NCBI RefSeq assembly: GCF_019279795.1
Contig: NC_056745.1
Span: 1,489,824,295-1,489,888,294, forward strand
DNA from: Protopterus annectens
Lineage: Eukaryota > Chordata > Ceratodontiformes > Protopteridae
DNA: 64,000 nucleotides
Reading direction: 5' to 3'
The notes below the pieces were generated by a model. It was not told the DNA's origin. It made no database searches and saw only the letters and a list, made by a program, of their open reading frames with translations. The translations under genes were made by a program, and so were the position numbers. Position 1 is the first letter of the stretch. Each line of letters begins with the position of its first letter. Positions 22,530 to 35,000 of the stretch are shown here, in pieces.

Positions 22530-22742
22530 ATGATCAGCTTTAATAATTGGCTTAAATTCTGGTGTCATTCAAAGGGGATCCAATGTCTGTCTGCCTGGGA
22601 TGACATGCTGGACAAGCCACGCTGCTTCACAAGGGACGGCTTGCACCTGTCACCCCTAGGCTTCCGGATATTGGCAAAGGCTCTTGCCACCCCCATAGTG
22701 CCTTTTTTAGGCAAGGCTCAAATTCTAAACCTACCACCCTAG
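22530..22742 (+). pseudogene. CR1 ORF1 C-terminus (esterase block V)
   Basis: 70 residues corresponding to the end of CR1 ORF1. The motif RDGLHLSPLGFRIL (residues 35-48, DGLH codons at 22635-22646) is block V of SGNH/GDSL esterases, supplying the catalytic Asp and His. The upstream Ser block is missing through 5' truncation. Copy B has the Ser and Asn blocks but has lost this one, so the two copies are complementary in what they show. Confidence 0.8.
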
Positions 22743-22772
22743 AACACAAAAAAGTAAAAAAAACTAAGGGTA

Positions 22773-25462
22773 ATGCTGCTCAATGCCAGAAGTCTCAATC
22801 TCAAGATGCACGCACTCGAGGCCCTTCTCAGTATGGAGAACATCGATGTCTGTGCTGTGACAGAAACCTGGTTCAAGGCTCCTGAGAGCACCCCAGCACT
22901 ATCAGGTTTCACCTCATATCATGCTCCGCCCCAAAATCCGGACAACACCAAGAAAGGAGGGGTGTCCATATTCATAAAGGACACCCACACCTCAAGGTTG
23001 GTGGCAACGCACGATGCATCGGAGACCATCCAGGTGCAATTAACCATAGGCAAGACTGCTCTGCAATTTGTAGCATGTTACAGGCCACCCTCTCAAACTC
23101 AGGAACCTCACATGGCCTTCCTGAAAACATTGGAGGATAAATGTATCTCCAAACACCATCATACTAGGTGACTTCAACTACCCTAATATAGACTGGGAAC
23201 ACTACTCAAGCCCAAACACTATAGCCCAAAGGTTCCTGGAGTTCATAAACTCAAATGCCATGGAACAACTAGTCACCATCCCCACAAGAGGAGAAAACAT
23301 ACTTGATCTCATCATCACGAACATGGGATCACAATGTTCAACACCAGAAGTATACCCCTCACTGGTGAGATCAGATCATAAACTAATCTCGCTGGAGGTC
23401 CTCATCCCGCCCCCACCTGAAATAAAAAGACCACAGTGAAAAACTTCTCAAAAGCCGACTTCACACTTCTAAAAACTAGTGGGGTCTCCTTTAAGGCCCC
23501 TGAGCCAGTGGTAAACATTACTCAAACCGCTGAATCACTTACAAATGCCTTCTACCAGCACCTACAGGACTGCATGGATCAGGCAATCCCAAACAAAACT
23601 AAGACTCTTTGTACCAAAGGCAAGCGCCCAGTCTGGTGGACCCCAGCCATAAACAAGCTCTACAACAAAAGGAGGAAGCTACTACAAGATAGAGCAAAAT
23701 CCTTGAAAGGTAAGACACCTTTGATCATTATAAGTAAAAAACTAAGAGCTCTCATAAAATCATCCAAGGCAAATTTTGAGAGAAAAATCGCCAAGGACTC
23801 AAAAGACAATCATAAGGCCTTCTTTAGCTATGTTAGAAACCTAGGAGGAAACTCCCAGATATGCTCAGAATTAGTTCAAAATGATGTGAAGATTACTGAA
23901 CCTACACACATTGCCAACATACTGGCTGACAGGTTCAGTGCAAACTTCTCCCCAAAAGGAGAGATATCTATACCAGAGGATTGTAGCGCCACAAACATCT
24001 CCAATGCCCAGGTGAGAACTGCTCTCCAAGGCAAAAACACAGCATCCATGGGACCGATGGTGTCCCCGGCTGTGTGCTCCATGAACTCAATGAGGAATTA
24101 AACCCGCAGTTAGGACAGCTGTTTAATCTTAGCCTCACCTCAGGATACATACCCAAGGAGTGGCGCACGGCGACTGTGGTCCCACTTCACAAGGGTGGTG
24201 CCTCCACCGACCCTGGAAATTACCGTCCCATTAGCTTGACAAGCCTTATCTGCAAAGCCATGGAGAGGATCATAATGGAACTCATAAATAAAGACACAGG
24301 AACTTGCAGACTTTGGATCCAACCCAGTTTGGCTTTGTCAAAGGCAGATCATGCCTTTTAAACTTGGTTGACTTTTTCGAGACAGTCACCAAGGCCATTG
24401 ATGAAGGAAAGGCAGTCCATACAGCCTACCTCGACCTGGCAAAGGCCTTCGACACAATACCCCACTCAGGTATCATCGAAAAACTCATCAGCTTGAATGT
24501 AAACCCATACATCACAAGATGGGTTGCAAACTGGCTAAGGACGGAACCCACAGGGTCAGAGTTGCTGGAGCCATGTCAGACTCAAAGCCTGTCACAAGTG
24601 GTGTCCCACAGGGCTCAGTCCTGGGTCCACTCTTGTTTGGCATCTACTTTTCTGAAGTACAAGCAAACACAGGAGGGTTATGGCTGACAAAGTTTGCAGA
24701 TGACTGCAAACTGGGCCATAGTCGAAACACATCTGACACAGATATCCTTCAGAAGGGCCTCACAGAAATGGATAACTGGTGCCAGAGCCATGGCCTAAAG
24801 TTAAACGCCAAGAAATGCATAGTCATACCCTTCGGGAAAAACAAGGTTACCCCTAGCTACCATATAGGTGGCAATCCACTGAGCACAGAAGAAGTCATCA
24901 GGGATCTGGGGACCCAGGTTGACAGTTTGACACTCATGTTGCTAAAGTAGTTAGGAAAACCTTCTACATTGCCCACCTGATCATGAAGGGATTCACATCT
25001 AGATCAAGGGAGGTCATCGTCCCCCTGTACTCATCACTCATTAGACCTATGATTGAGTACAATGCCCCATTCGGAATGTATCTGACCCGACACCTGCAGC
25101 AGCTGGAAAGGCCCCAAAAGTTCCTCTCCAAAAGGATAAAGGGTCTCAAAAATATGTCTTATGCTGCCCGACTGAAAGAACTCCAAATCTATTCAGTCTC
25201 ATACCGCTTGCTCAGAGGTGACCTGTGCCTGACATATAAGGCCATGTCAAACCCAGATTTGATGAATATGCTTCACCTCAAAAAATCTAGATCCCTCAGA
25301 ACCACAAGGGCGGGAGACTTAAACCTTGACATGGTTATTAATAGAACGTGCTGGAGGGACAGATTCATCACCCAGAGACTCCCTATGCTGTGGAACAAAA
25401 TCCCGGTACATGTGAGGCAGAGCACCTCGCTGGCCTTGTTCAAGAGGAATCTTGACCAATGA
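22773..25462 (+). pseudogene. CR1 ORF2 (endonuclease-reverse transcriptase), broken
   Basis: Domains in order: apurinic endonuclease from MLLNARSLN (22773) with ETW, GDFN (about 23170) and SDHK (about 23375); an EN-RT linker (KRPVWWTPAINKLYN, about 23620); RT with NYRPISLTSLICKAME, QFGFVKGRSCLLNLVDFFE, motif A YLDLAKAFDT, motif B TSGVPQGSVLGPLLF, motif C FADD (24693-24704) and GLKLNAKK; and a C-terminal domain to 25462. The enzyme nicks target DNA and primes reverse transcription there. At least four frame breaks split it (near 23150, 24090, 24310 and 24940), so it is inactive. Confidence 0.9.
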
Positions 25463-25652
25463 ATGGGAGATCGCAGATATACCCCAGGGATTACTTCAGT
25501 GTCACTGCTTGACAGAGGCACAGCAAAATAATAGGCATAGTTTTATTCAAACTAAAGGGGTGACGAAAGCCACATAACTATGGGCTAGGCTTATAAATGC
25601 CCTTGGGCAGATAGCCTAGTATGAACCTATGAACCTATGAACCTATGAACTC

Positions 25653-26040
25653 AATAAGTTAATACCTATTGCTTTTCTAGCTTCAAATTTTAGATGGTGG
25701 GAGTATTTATAAGCATGTTTTAGCTATGTCAAAATATAAATTTAAAATAGCTAACTCCAGACAGGTGTCAGTTTTTGAATTCTTTACTGTTTTGGGGAGA
25801 TATGGGTCAACAAAGACAAATTAAAGTCTGTAGTTCCAATAGTCCTGATGGCCTCCCTTCAGAGTTATCTGAAGCCCTTCTGTAGTGAACAGCAGTGGTT
25901 CTAGTTCTTTTTGTACTACTGATTTTCCAAAACATTCACCTCTGTCATCATGGAACAGTGCGTTCACAATATTCCTACTGATATGTAAAGGCCTTTTGCA
26001 ATACCTAACAGAGAAGGATCACTGCCAGGTATGCTGGCAC
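25653..26040. other. unique DNA left of satellite
   Basis: About 390 bp between CR1 copy A and the satellite; no feature recognised. The change into the satellite at 26041 is abrupt. Confidence 0.5.
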
Positions 26041-29000
26041 TTCCAAGACAGTCCCTAAAATAATAAGAATAATTATGGGTACTTGTGTCTGGTAATTATC
26101 AGTTTTAGGGCATGTCATTCTAAGACAGTCCCTAAAATAATGAGAATAATTATGGGTACTTGTGTCTGGTAACTCTCGGTTTTAGGGCATGTCATTCTAA
26201 GACAGTCCCTAAAATAATGAGAATAATTATGGGTACTTGTGTCTGGTAACTCTCTGTTTTAGGGCATGTCATTCTAAGACAGTCCCTAAAATAATGAGAA
26301 TAATTATAGGTACTTGTGTCTGGTAACTCTCGGTTTTAGGGCATGTCATTCTAAGACAGTCCCTAAAATAATGAGAATAATTATGGGTACTTGTGTCTGG
26401 TAATTCTCAGTTTTAGGGCATGTCATTCTAAGACAGTCCCTAAAATAATGAGAATAATTATGGGTACTTGTGTCTGGTAACTCTCAGTTTTAGGGCATGT
26501 CATTCTAAGACAGTCCCTAAAATAATGAGAATAATTATGGGTACTTGTGTCTGGTAACTCTCGGTTTTAGGGCATGTCATTCTAAGACAGTCCCTAAAAT
26601 AACGAGAATAATTATTTGTGTCTGGTAATTCTCAGTTTTAGGGCATGTCATTCTAAGACAGTCCCTAAAATAATGAGAATAATTATGCGTACTTGTGTCT
26701 GGTAACTCTCAGTTTTAGGGCATGTCATTCTAAAACAGTCTCTAAAATAATGAGAATAATTATGGGTACTTGTGTTTGGTAATTCTCAGTTTTAGGGCAT
26801 GTCATTCTAAGACAGTCCCTAAAATAATGAGAATAATTATGGGTACTTGTGTCTGGTAATTATCAGTTTTAGGGCATGTCATTCTAAGACAGTCCCTAAA
26901 ATAATGAGAATAATTATGGGTACTTGTGTCTGGTAACTCTCGGTTTTAGGGCATGTCATTCTAAGACAGTCCCTAAAATAATGAGAATAATTATGGGTAC
27001 TTGTGTCAGGTAACTCGGTTTTAGGGCATGTCATTCTAAGACAGTCCCTAAAATAATGAGAATAATTATGGGTACTTGTGTCAGGTAATTCTCAGTTTTA
27101 GGGCATGTCATTCTAAGACAGTCCCTAAAATAATGAGAATAATTATGGGTACTTGTGTCTGGTAATTCTCAGTTTTAGGGCATGTCATTCTAAGACAGTC
27201 CCTAAAATAATGAGAATAATTATGGGTACTTGTGTCTGGTAACTCTCGGTTTTAGGGCATGTCATTCTAAGACAGTCCCTAAAATAATGAGAATAATTAT
27301 GGGTACTTAATGCCTGGTAACTCGGTTTTAGGGCATGTCATTCTAAGACAGTCCCTAAAATAATGAGAATAATTATGGGTACTTGTGTCTGGTAATGATC
27401 AGTTTTAGGGCATGTCATTCGAAGACAGTCCCTAAAATAATGAGAATAATTATGGGTACTTGTGTCTGGTAACTCGGTTTTAGGGCATGTCATTCTAAGA
27501 CAGTCCCTAAAATAATGAGAATAATTATGGGTACTTGTGTCTGGTAATTATCAGTTTTAGGGCATGTCATTCTAAGACAGTCCCTAAAATAATGAGAATA
27601 ATTATGGGTACTTGTGTCTGGTAATTCTCAGTTTTAGGGCATGTCATTCTAAGACAGTCCCTAAAATAATGAGAAAAATTATGGGTACTTGTGTCTGGTA
27701 ATTCTCAGTTTTAGGGCATGTCATTCTAAGACAGTCCCTAAAACAATGAGAATAATTATGGGTACTTGTGTCTGGTAATTCTCAGTTTTAGGGCATGTCA
27801 TTCTAAGACAGTCCCTAAAATAATGAGAATAATTATGGGTACTTGTGTCTGGTAATTCTCAGTTTTAGGGCATGTCATTCTAAGACAGTCCCTAAAATAA
27901 TGAGAATAATTATGGGTACTTGTGTCTGGTAGCTCTCAGTTTTAGGGCATGTCATTCTAAGACAGTCCCTAAAATAATGAGAATAATTATGGGTACGTGT
28001 GTCTGGTAACTCTCGGTTTTAGGGCATGTCATTCTAAGACAGTCCCTAAAATAATGAGAATAATTATGGGTAATTGTGTCTGGTAACTCTCAGTTTTAGG
28101 GCATGTCATTCTAAGACAGTCGCTAAAATAATGAGAATAATTATGGGTACTTGTGTCTGGTAACTCTCGGTTTTAGGGCATGTCATTCTAAGACAGTCCC
28201 TAAAATAATGAGAATAATTATGGGTACTTGTGTCTGGTAATTCTCAGTTTTAGGGCATGTCATTCTAAGACAGTCCCTAAAATAATGAGAATAATTATGG
28301 GTACTTGTATTTGGTAACTCTCGGTTTTAGGGCATGTCATTCTAAGACAGTCCCTAAAATAATGAGAATAATTATGGGCACTTGTGTCTGGTAACTCTCG
28401 GTTTTAGGGCATGTCATTCTAAGACAGTCCCTAAAATAATGAGAATAATTATGGGTACTTGTGTCTGGTAATTCTCAGTTTTAGGGCATGTCATTCTAAG
28501 ACAGTCCCTAAAATAATGAGAATAATTATGGGTACTTGTGTCTGGTAATTCTCAGTTTTAGGGCATGTCATTCTAAGACAGTCCCTAAAATAATGAGAAT
28601 AATTATAGGTACTTGTGTCTGGTAACTCTCGGTTTTAGGGCATGTCATTCTAAGACAGTCCCTAAAATAATGAGAATAATTATGGGTACTTGTGTCTGGT
28701 AACTCGGTTTTAGGGCATGTCATTCTAAGACAGTCCCTAAAATAATGAGAATAATTATGGGTACTTGTGTCTGGTAACTCGGTTTTAGGGCATGTCATTC
28801 TAAGACAGTCCCTAAAATAATGAGAATAATTATGGGTACTTGTGTCTGGTAACTCGGTTTTAGGGCATGTCATTCTAAGACAGTCCCTAAAATAATGAGA
28901 ATAATTATGGGTACTTGTGTCTGGTAACTCGGTTTTAGGGCATGTCATTCTAAGACAGTCCCTAAAATAATGAGAATAATTATGGGTACTTGTGTCTGGT

Positions 29001-32000
29001 AATTCTCAGTTTTAGGGCATGTCATTCTAAGACAGTCCCTAAAATAATGAGAATAATTATGGGTACTTGTGTCTGGTAATTCTCAGTTTTAGGGCATGTC
29101 ATTCTAAGACAGTCCCTAAAATAATGAGAATAATTATGGGTACTTGTGTCTGGTAACTCAGTTTTAGGGCATGTCATTCTAAGACAGTCCCTAAAATAAT
29201 GAGAATAATTATGGGTACTTGTGTCTGGTAACTCTCGGTTTTAGGGCATGTCATTCTAAGACAGTCCCTAAAATAATGAGAATAATTATGGGTACTTGTG
29301 TCTGGTAATTATCAGTTTTAGGGCATGTCATTCTAAGACAGTCCCTAAAATAATGAGAATAATTATGGGTACTTGTGTCTGGTAACTCTCGGTTTTAGGG
29401 CATGTCATTCTAAGACAGTCCCTAAAATAACGAGAATAATTATGGGTACTTGTGTCTGGTAATTCTCAGTTTTAGGGCATGTCATTCTAAGACAGTCCCT
29501 AAAATAATGAGAATAATTATGCGTACTTGTGTCTGGTAACTCTCAGTTTTAGGGCATGTCATTCTAAAACAGTCTCTAAAATAATGAGAATAATTATGGG
29601 TACTTGTGTTTGGTAATTCTCAGTTTTAGGGCATGTCATTCTAAGACAGTCCCTAAAATAATGAGAATAATTATGGGTACTTGTGTCTGGTAATTATCAG
29701 TTTTAGGGCATGTCATTCTAAGACAGTCCCTAAAATAATGAGAATAATTATGGGTACTTGTGTCTGGTAACTCTCGGTTTTAGGGCATGTCATTCTAAGA
29801 CAGTCCCTAAAATAATGAGAATAATTATGGGTACTTGTGTCAGGTAACTCTCGGTTTTAGGGCATGTCATTCTAAGACAGTCCCTAAAATAATGAGAATA
29901 ATTATGGGTACTTGTGTCTGGTAATTCTTAGTTTTAGGGCATGTCATTCTAAGACAGTCCCCAGTCCCTAAAATAATGAGAATAATTATGGGTACTTGTG
30001 TCTGGTAACTCTCGGTTTTAGGGCATGTCATTCTAAGACAGTCCCTAAAATAATGAGAATAATTATGGGTACTTGTGTCTGGTAATCCTCGGTTTTAGGG
30101 CATGTCATTCTAAGACAGTCCCTAAAATAATGAGAATAATTATGGGTACTTATGCCTGGTAACTCTCGGTTTTAGGGCATGTCATTCTAAGACAGTCCCT
30201 AAAATAATGAGAATAATTATGGGTACTTGTGTCTGGTAATTATCAGTTTTAGGGCATGTCATTCAAGACAGTCCCTAAAATAATGAGAATAATTATGGGT
30301 ACTTGTGTCTGGTAATCCTCGGTTTTAGGGCATGTCATTCTAAGACAGTCCCTAAAATAATGAGAATAATTATGGGTACTTGTGTCTGGTAATTATCAGT
30401 TTTAGGGCATGTCATTCTAAGACAGTCCCTAAAATAATGAGAATAATTATGGGTACTTGTGTCTGGTAATTCTCAGTTTTAGGGCATGTCATTCTAAGAC
30501 AGTCCCTAAAATAATGAGAAAAATTATGGGTACTTTTGTCTGGTAATTCTCAGTTTTAGGGCATGTCATTCTAAGACAGTCCCTAAAACAATGAGAATAA
30601 TTATGGGTACTTGTGTCTGGTAATTCTCAGTTTTAGGGCATGTCATTCTAAGACAGTCCCTAAAATAATGAGAATAATTATGGGTACTTGTGTCTGGTAA
30701 TTCTCAGTTTTAGGGCATGTCATTCTAAGGCAGTCCCTAAAATAATGAGAATAATTATGGGTACTTGTGTCTGGTAGCTCTCAGTTTTAGGGCATGTCAT
30801 TCTAAGACAGTCCCTAAAATAATGAGAATAATTATGGGTACGTGTGTCTGGTAACTCTCGGTTTTAGGGCATGTCATTCTAAGACAGTCCCTAAAATAAT
30901 GAGAATAATTATGGGTAATTGTGTCTGGTAACTCTCAGTTTTAGGGCATGTCATTCTAAGACAGTCGCTAAAATAATGAGAATAATTATGGGTACTTGTG
31001 TCTGGTAATCCCTCGGTTTTAGGGCATGTCATTCTAAGACAGTCCCTAAAATAACGAGAATAATTATGGGTACTTGTGTCTGGTAATTCTCAGTTTTAGG
31101 GCATGTCATTCTAAGACAGTCCCTAAAATAATGAGAATAATTATGCGTACTTGTGTCTGGTAACTCTCAGTTTTAGGGCATGTCATTCTAAAACAGTCTC
31201 TAAAATAATGAGAATAATTATGGGTACTTGTGTTTGGTAATTCTCAGTTTTAGGGCATGTCATTCTAAGACAGTCCCTAAAATAATGAGAATAATTATGG
31301 GTACTTGTGTCTGGTAATTATCAGTTTTAGGGCATGTCATTCTAAGACAGTCCCGAAAATAATGAGAATAATTATGGGTACTTGTGTCTGGTAACTCGGT
31401 TTTAGGGCATGTCATTCTAAGACAGTCCCTAAAATAATGAGAATAATTATGGGTACTTGTGTCAGGTAACTCCTCGGTTTTAGGGCATGTCATTCTAAGA
31501 CAGTCCCTAAAATAATGAGAATAATTATGGGTACTTGTGTCTGGTAATTCTCAGTTTTAGGGCATGTCATTCTAAGACAGTCCCTAAAATAATGAGAATA
31601 ATTATGGGTACTTGTGTCTGGTAACTCTCGGTTTTAGGGCATGTTATTCTAAGACAGTCCCTAAAATAATGAGAATAATTATGGGTACTTGTGTCTGGTA
31701 ATCCTCGGTTTTAGGGCATGTCATTCTAAGACAGTCCCTAAAATAATGAGAATAATTATGGGTACTTGTGCCTGGTAACTCGGTTTTAGGGCATGTCATT
31801 CTAAGACAGTCCCTAAAATAATGAGAATAATTATGGGTACTTGTGTTTGGTAATTATCAGTTTTAGGGCATGTCATTCGAAGACAGTCCCTAAAATAATG
31901 AGAATAATTATGGGTACTTGTGTCTGGTAACTCGGTTTTAGGGCATGTCATGCTAAGACAGTCCCTAAAACAATGAGAATAATTATGGGTACTTGTGTCT

Positions 32001-35000
32001 GGTAATTATCAGTTTTAGGGCATGTCATTCTAAGACAGTCCCTAAAATAATGAGAATAATTATGGGTACTTGTGTCTGGTAATTCTCAGTTTTAGGGCAT
32101 GTCATTCTAAGACAGTCCCTAAAATAATGAGAAAAATTATGGTACTTGTGTCTGGTAATTCTCAGTTTTAGGGCATGTCATTCTAAGACAGTCCCTAAAA
32201 CAATGAGAATAATTATGGGTACTTGTGTCTGGTAATTCTCAGTTTTAGGGCATGTCATTCTAAGACAGTCCCTAAAATAATGAGAATAATTATGGGTACT
32301 TGTGTCTGGTAATTCTCAGTTTTAGGGCATGTCATTCTAAGACAGTCCCCAAAATAATGAGAATAATTATGGGTACTTGTGTCTGGTAGCCTCAGTTTTA
32401 GGGCATGTCATTCTAAGACAGTCCCTAAAATAATGAGAATAATTATGGGTACGTGTGTCTGGTAACTCGGTTTTAGGGCATGTCATTCTAAGACAGTCCC
32501 TAAAATAATGAGAATAATTATGGGTAATTGTGTCTGGTAACTCTCAGTTTTAGGGCATGTCATTCTAAGACAGTCGCTAAAATAATGAGAATAATTATGG
32601 GTACTTGTGTCTGGTAACTCTCGGTTTTAGGGCATGTCATTCTAAGACAGTCCCTAAAATAATGAGAATAATTATGGGTACTTGTGTCTGGTAATTCTCA
32701 GTTTTAGGGCATGTCATTCTAAGACAGTCCCTAAAATAATGAGAATAATTATGGGTACTTGTATTTGGTAATCCTCGGTTTTAGGGCATGTCATTCTAAG
32801 ACAGTCCCTAAAATAATGAGAATAATTATGGGCACTTGTGTCTGGTAACTCGGTTTTAGGGCATGTCATTCTAAGACAGTCCCTAAAATAATGAGAATAA
32901 TTATGGGTACTTGTGTCTGGTAATTCTCAGTTTTAGGGCATGTCATTCTAAGACAGTCCCTAAAATAATGAGAATAATTATGGGTACTTGTGTCTGGTAA
33001 TTCTCAGTTTTAGGGCATGTCATTCTAAGACAGTCCCTAAAATAATGAGAATAATTATGGGTACTTGTGTCTGGTAACTCTCGGTTTTAGGGCATGTCAT
33101 TCTAAGACAGTCCCAAAATAATGAGAATAATTATGGGTACTTGTGTCTGGTAATTCTCAGTTTTAGGGCATGTCATTCTAAGACAGTCCCTAAAATAATG
33201 AGAATAATTATGGGTACTTGTGTCTGGTAATTCTCAGTTTTAGGGCATGTCATTCTAAGACAGTCCCCAAAATAATGAGAATAATTATGGGTACTTGTGT
33301 CTGGTAACTCTCGGTTTTAGGGCATGTCATTCTAAGACAGTCCCTAAAATAATGAGAATAATTATGGGTACTTGTGTCTGGTAACTCTCGGTTTTAGGGC
33401 ATGTCATTCTAAGACAGTCCCTAAAATAATGAGAATAATTATGGGTACTTGTGTCTGGTAATTCTCAGTTTTAGGGCATGTCATTCTAAGACAGTCCCTA
33501 AAATAATGAGAATAATTATGGGTACTTGTGTCTGGTAACTCTCAGTTTTAGGGCATGTCATTCTAAGACAGTCCCTAAAATAATGAGAATAATTATGGGT
33601 ACTTGTGTCTGGTAACTCTCGGTTTTAGGGCATGTCATTCTAAGACAGTCCCTAAAATAATGAGAATAATTATGGGTACTTGTGTCTGGTAATTATCAGT
33701 TTTAGGGCATGTCATTCTAAGACAGTCCCTAAAATAATGAGAATAATTATGGGTACTTGTGTCTGGTAACTCTCGGTTTTAGGGCATGTCATTCTAAGAC
33801 AGTCCCTAAAATAATGAGAATAATTATGGGTACTTGTGTCTGGTAATTCTCAGTTTTAGGGCATGTCATTCTAAGACAGTCCCTAAAATAATGAGAATAA
33901 TTATGGGTACTTGTGTCTGGTAATTCTCAGTTTTAGGGCATGTCATTCTAAGACAGTCCCTAAAATAATGAGAATAATTATGGGTACTTGTGTCTGGTAA
34001 TTCTCAGTTTTAGGGCATGTCATTCTAAGACAGTCCCTAAAATAATGAGAATAATTATGGGTACTTGTGTCTGGTAATTCTCAGTTTTAGGGCATGTCAT
34101 TCTAAGACAGTCCCTAAAATAATGAGAATAATTATGGGTACTTGTGTCTGGTAATTCTCAGTTTTAGGGCATGTCATTCTAAGACAGTCCCTAAAATAAT
34201 GAGAATAATTATGGGTACTTGTGTCTGGTAACTCTCGGTTTTAGGGCATGTCATTCTAAGACAGTCCCTAAAATAATGAGAATAATTATGGGTACTTGTG
34301 TCTGGTAATTCTCAGTTTTAGGGCATGTCATTCTAAGACAGTCCCTAAAATAATGAGAATAATTATGGGTACTTGTGTCTGGTAATTTCAGTTTTAGGGC
34401 ATGTCATTCTAAGACAGTCCCCAAAAAAATGAGAATAATTTTTGGTACTTGTGTCTGGTAATCCTCAGTTTTAGGGCATGTCATTCTAAGACAGTCCCTA
34501 AAATAATGAGAATAATTATGGGTACTTGTGTCTGGTAATCCTCGGTTTTAGGGCATGTCATTCTAAGACAGTCCCTAAAATAATGAGAATAATTATGGGT
34601 ACTTGTGTCTGGTAACTCAGTTTTAGGGCATGTCATTCTAAGACAGTCCCTAAAATAATGAGAATAATTATGGGTACTTGTGTCTGGTAATTATCAGTTT
34701 TAGGGCATGTCATTCTAAGACAGTCCCTAAAATAATGAGAATAATTATGGGTACTTGTGTCTGGTAATTCTCAGTTTTAGGCATGTCATTCTAAGACAGT
34801 CCCTAAAATAATGAGAATAATTATGGGTACTTGTGTCTGGTAATTCAGTTTTAGGGCATGTCATTCTAAGACAGTCCCTAAAATAATGAGAATAATTATG
34901 GGTACTTGTGTCTGGTAATTCTCAGTTTTAGGGCATGTCATTCTAAGACAGTCCCTAAAATAATGAGAATAATTATGGGTACTTGTGTCTGGTAATTCTC

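Larger units (their letters stand above)
22525..25652 (+). mobile_element. CR1 LINE copy A, 5'-truncated
   Basis: A 3.1-kb CR1-group element. It starts abruptly inside ORF1 (esterase C-terminus, homologous to copy B from about 57282) and holds the whole ORF2 region. It ends in a terminal block TAGGCTTATAAATGCCCTTG then GGCAGATAGCCTAG and 3.5 copies of the 8-bp repeat TATGAACC. An 8-bp terminal repeat instead of poly(A), the EN plus RT layout and RT motif wording identify CR1. A handful of frameshifts break ORF2. No target-site duplication was seen, as is usual for CR1. Confidence 0.9.
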
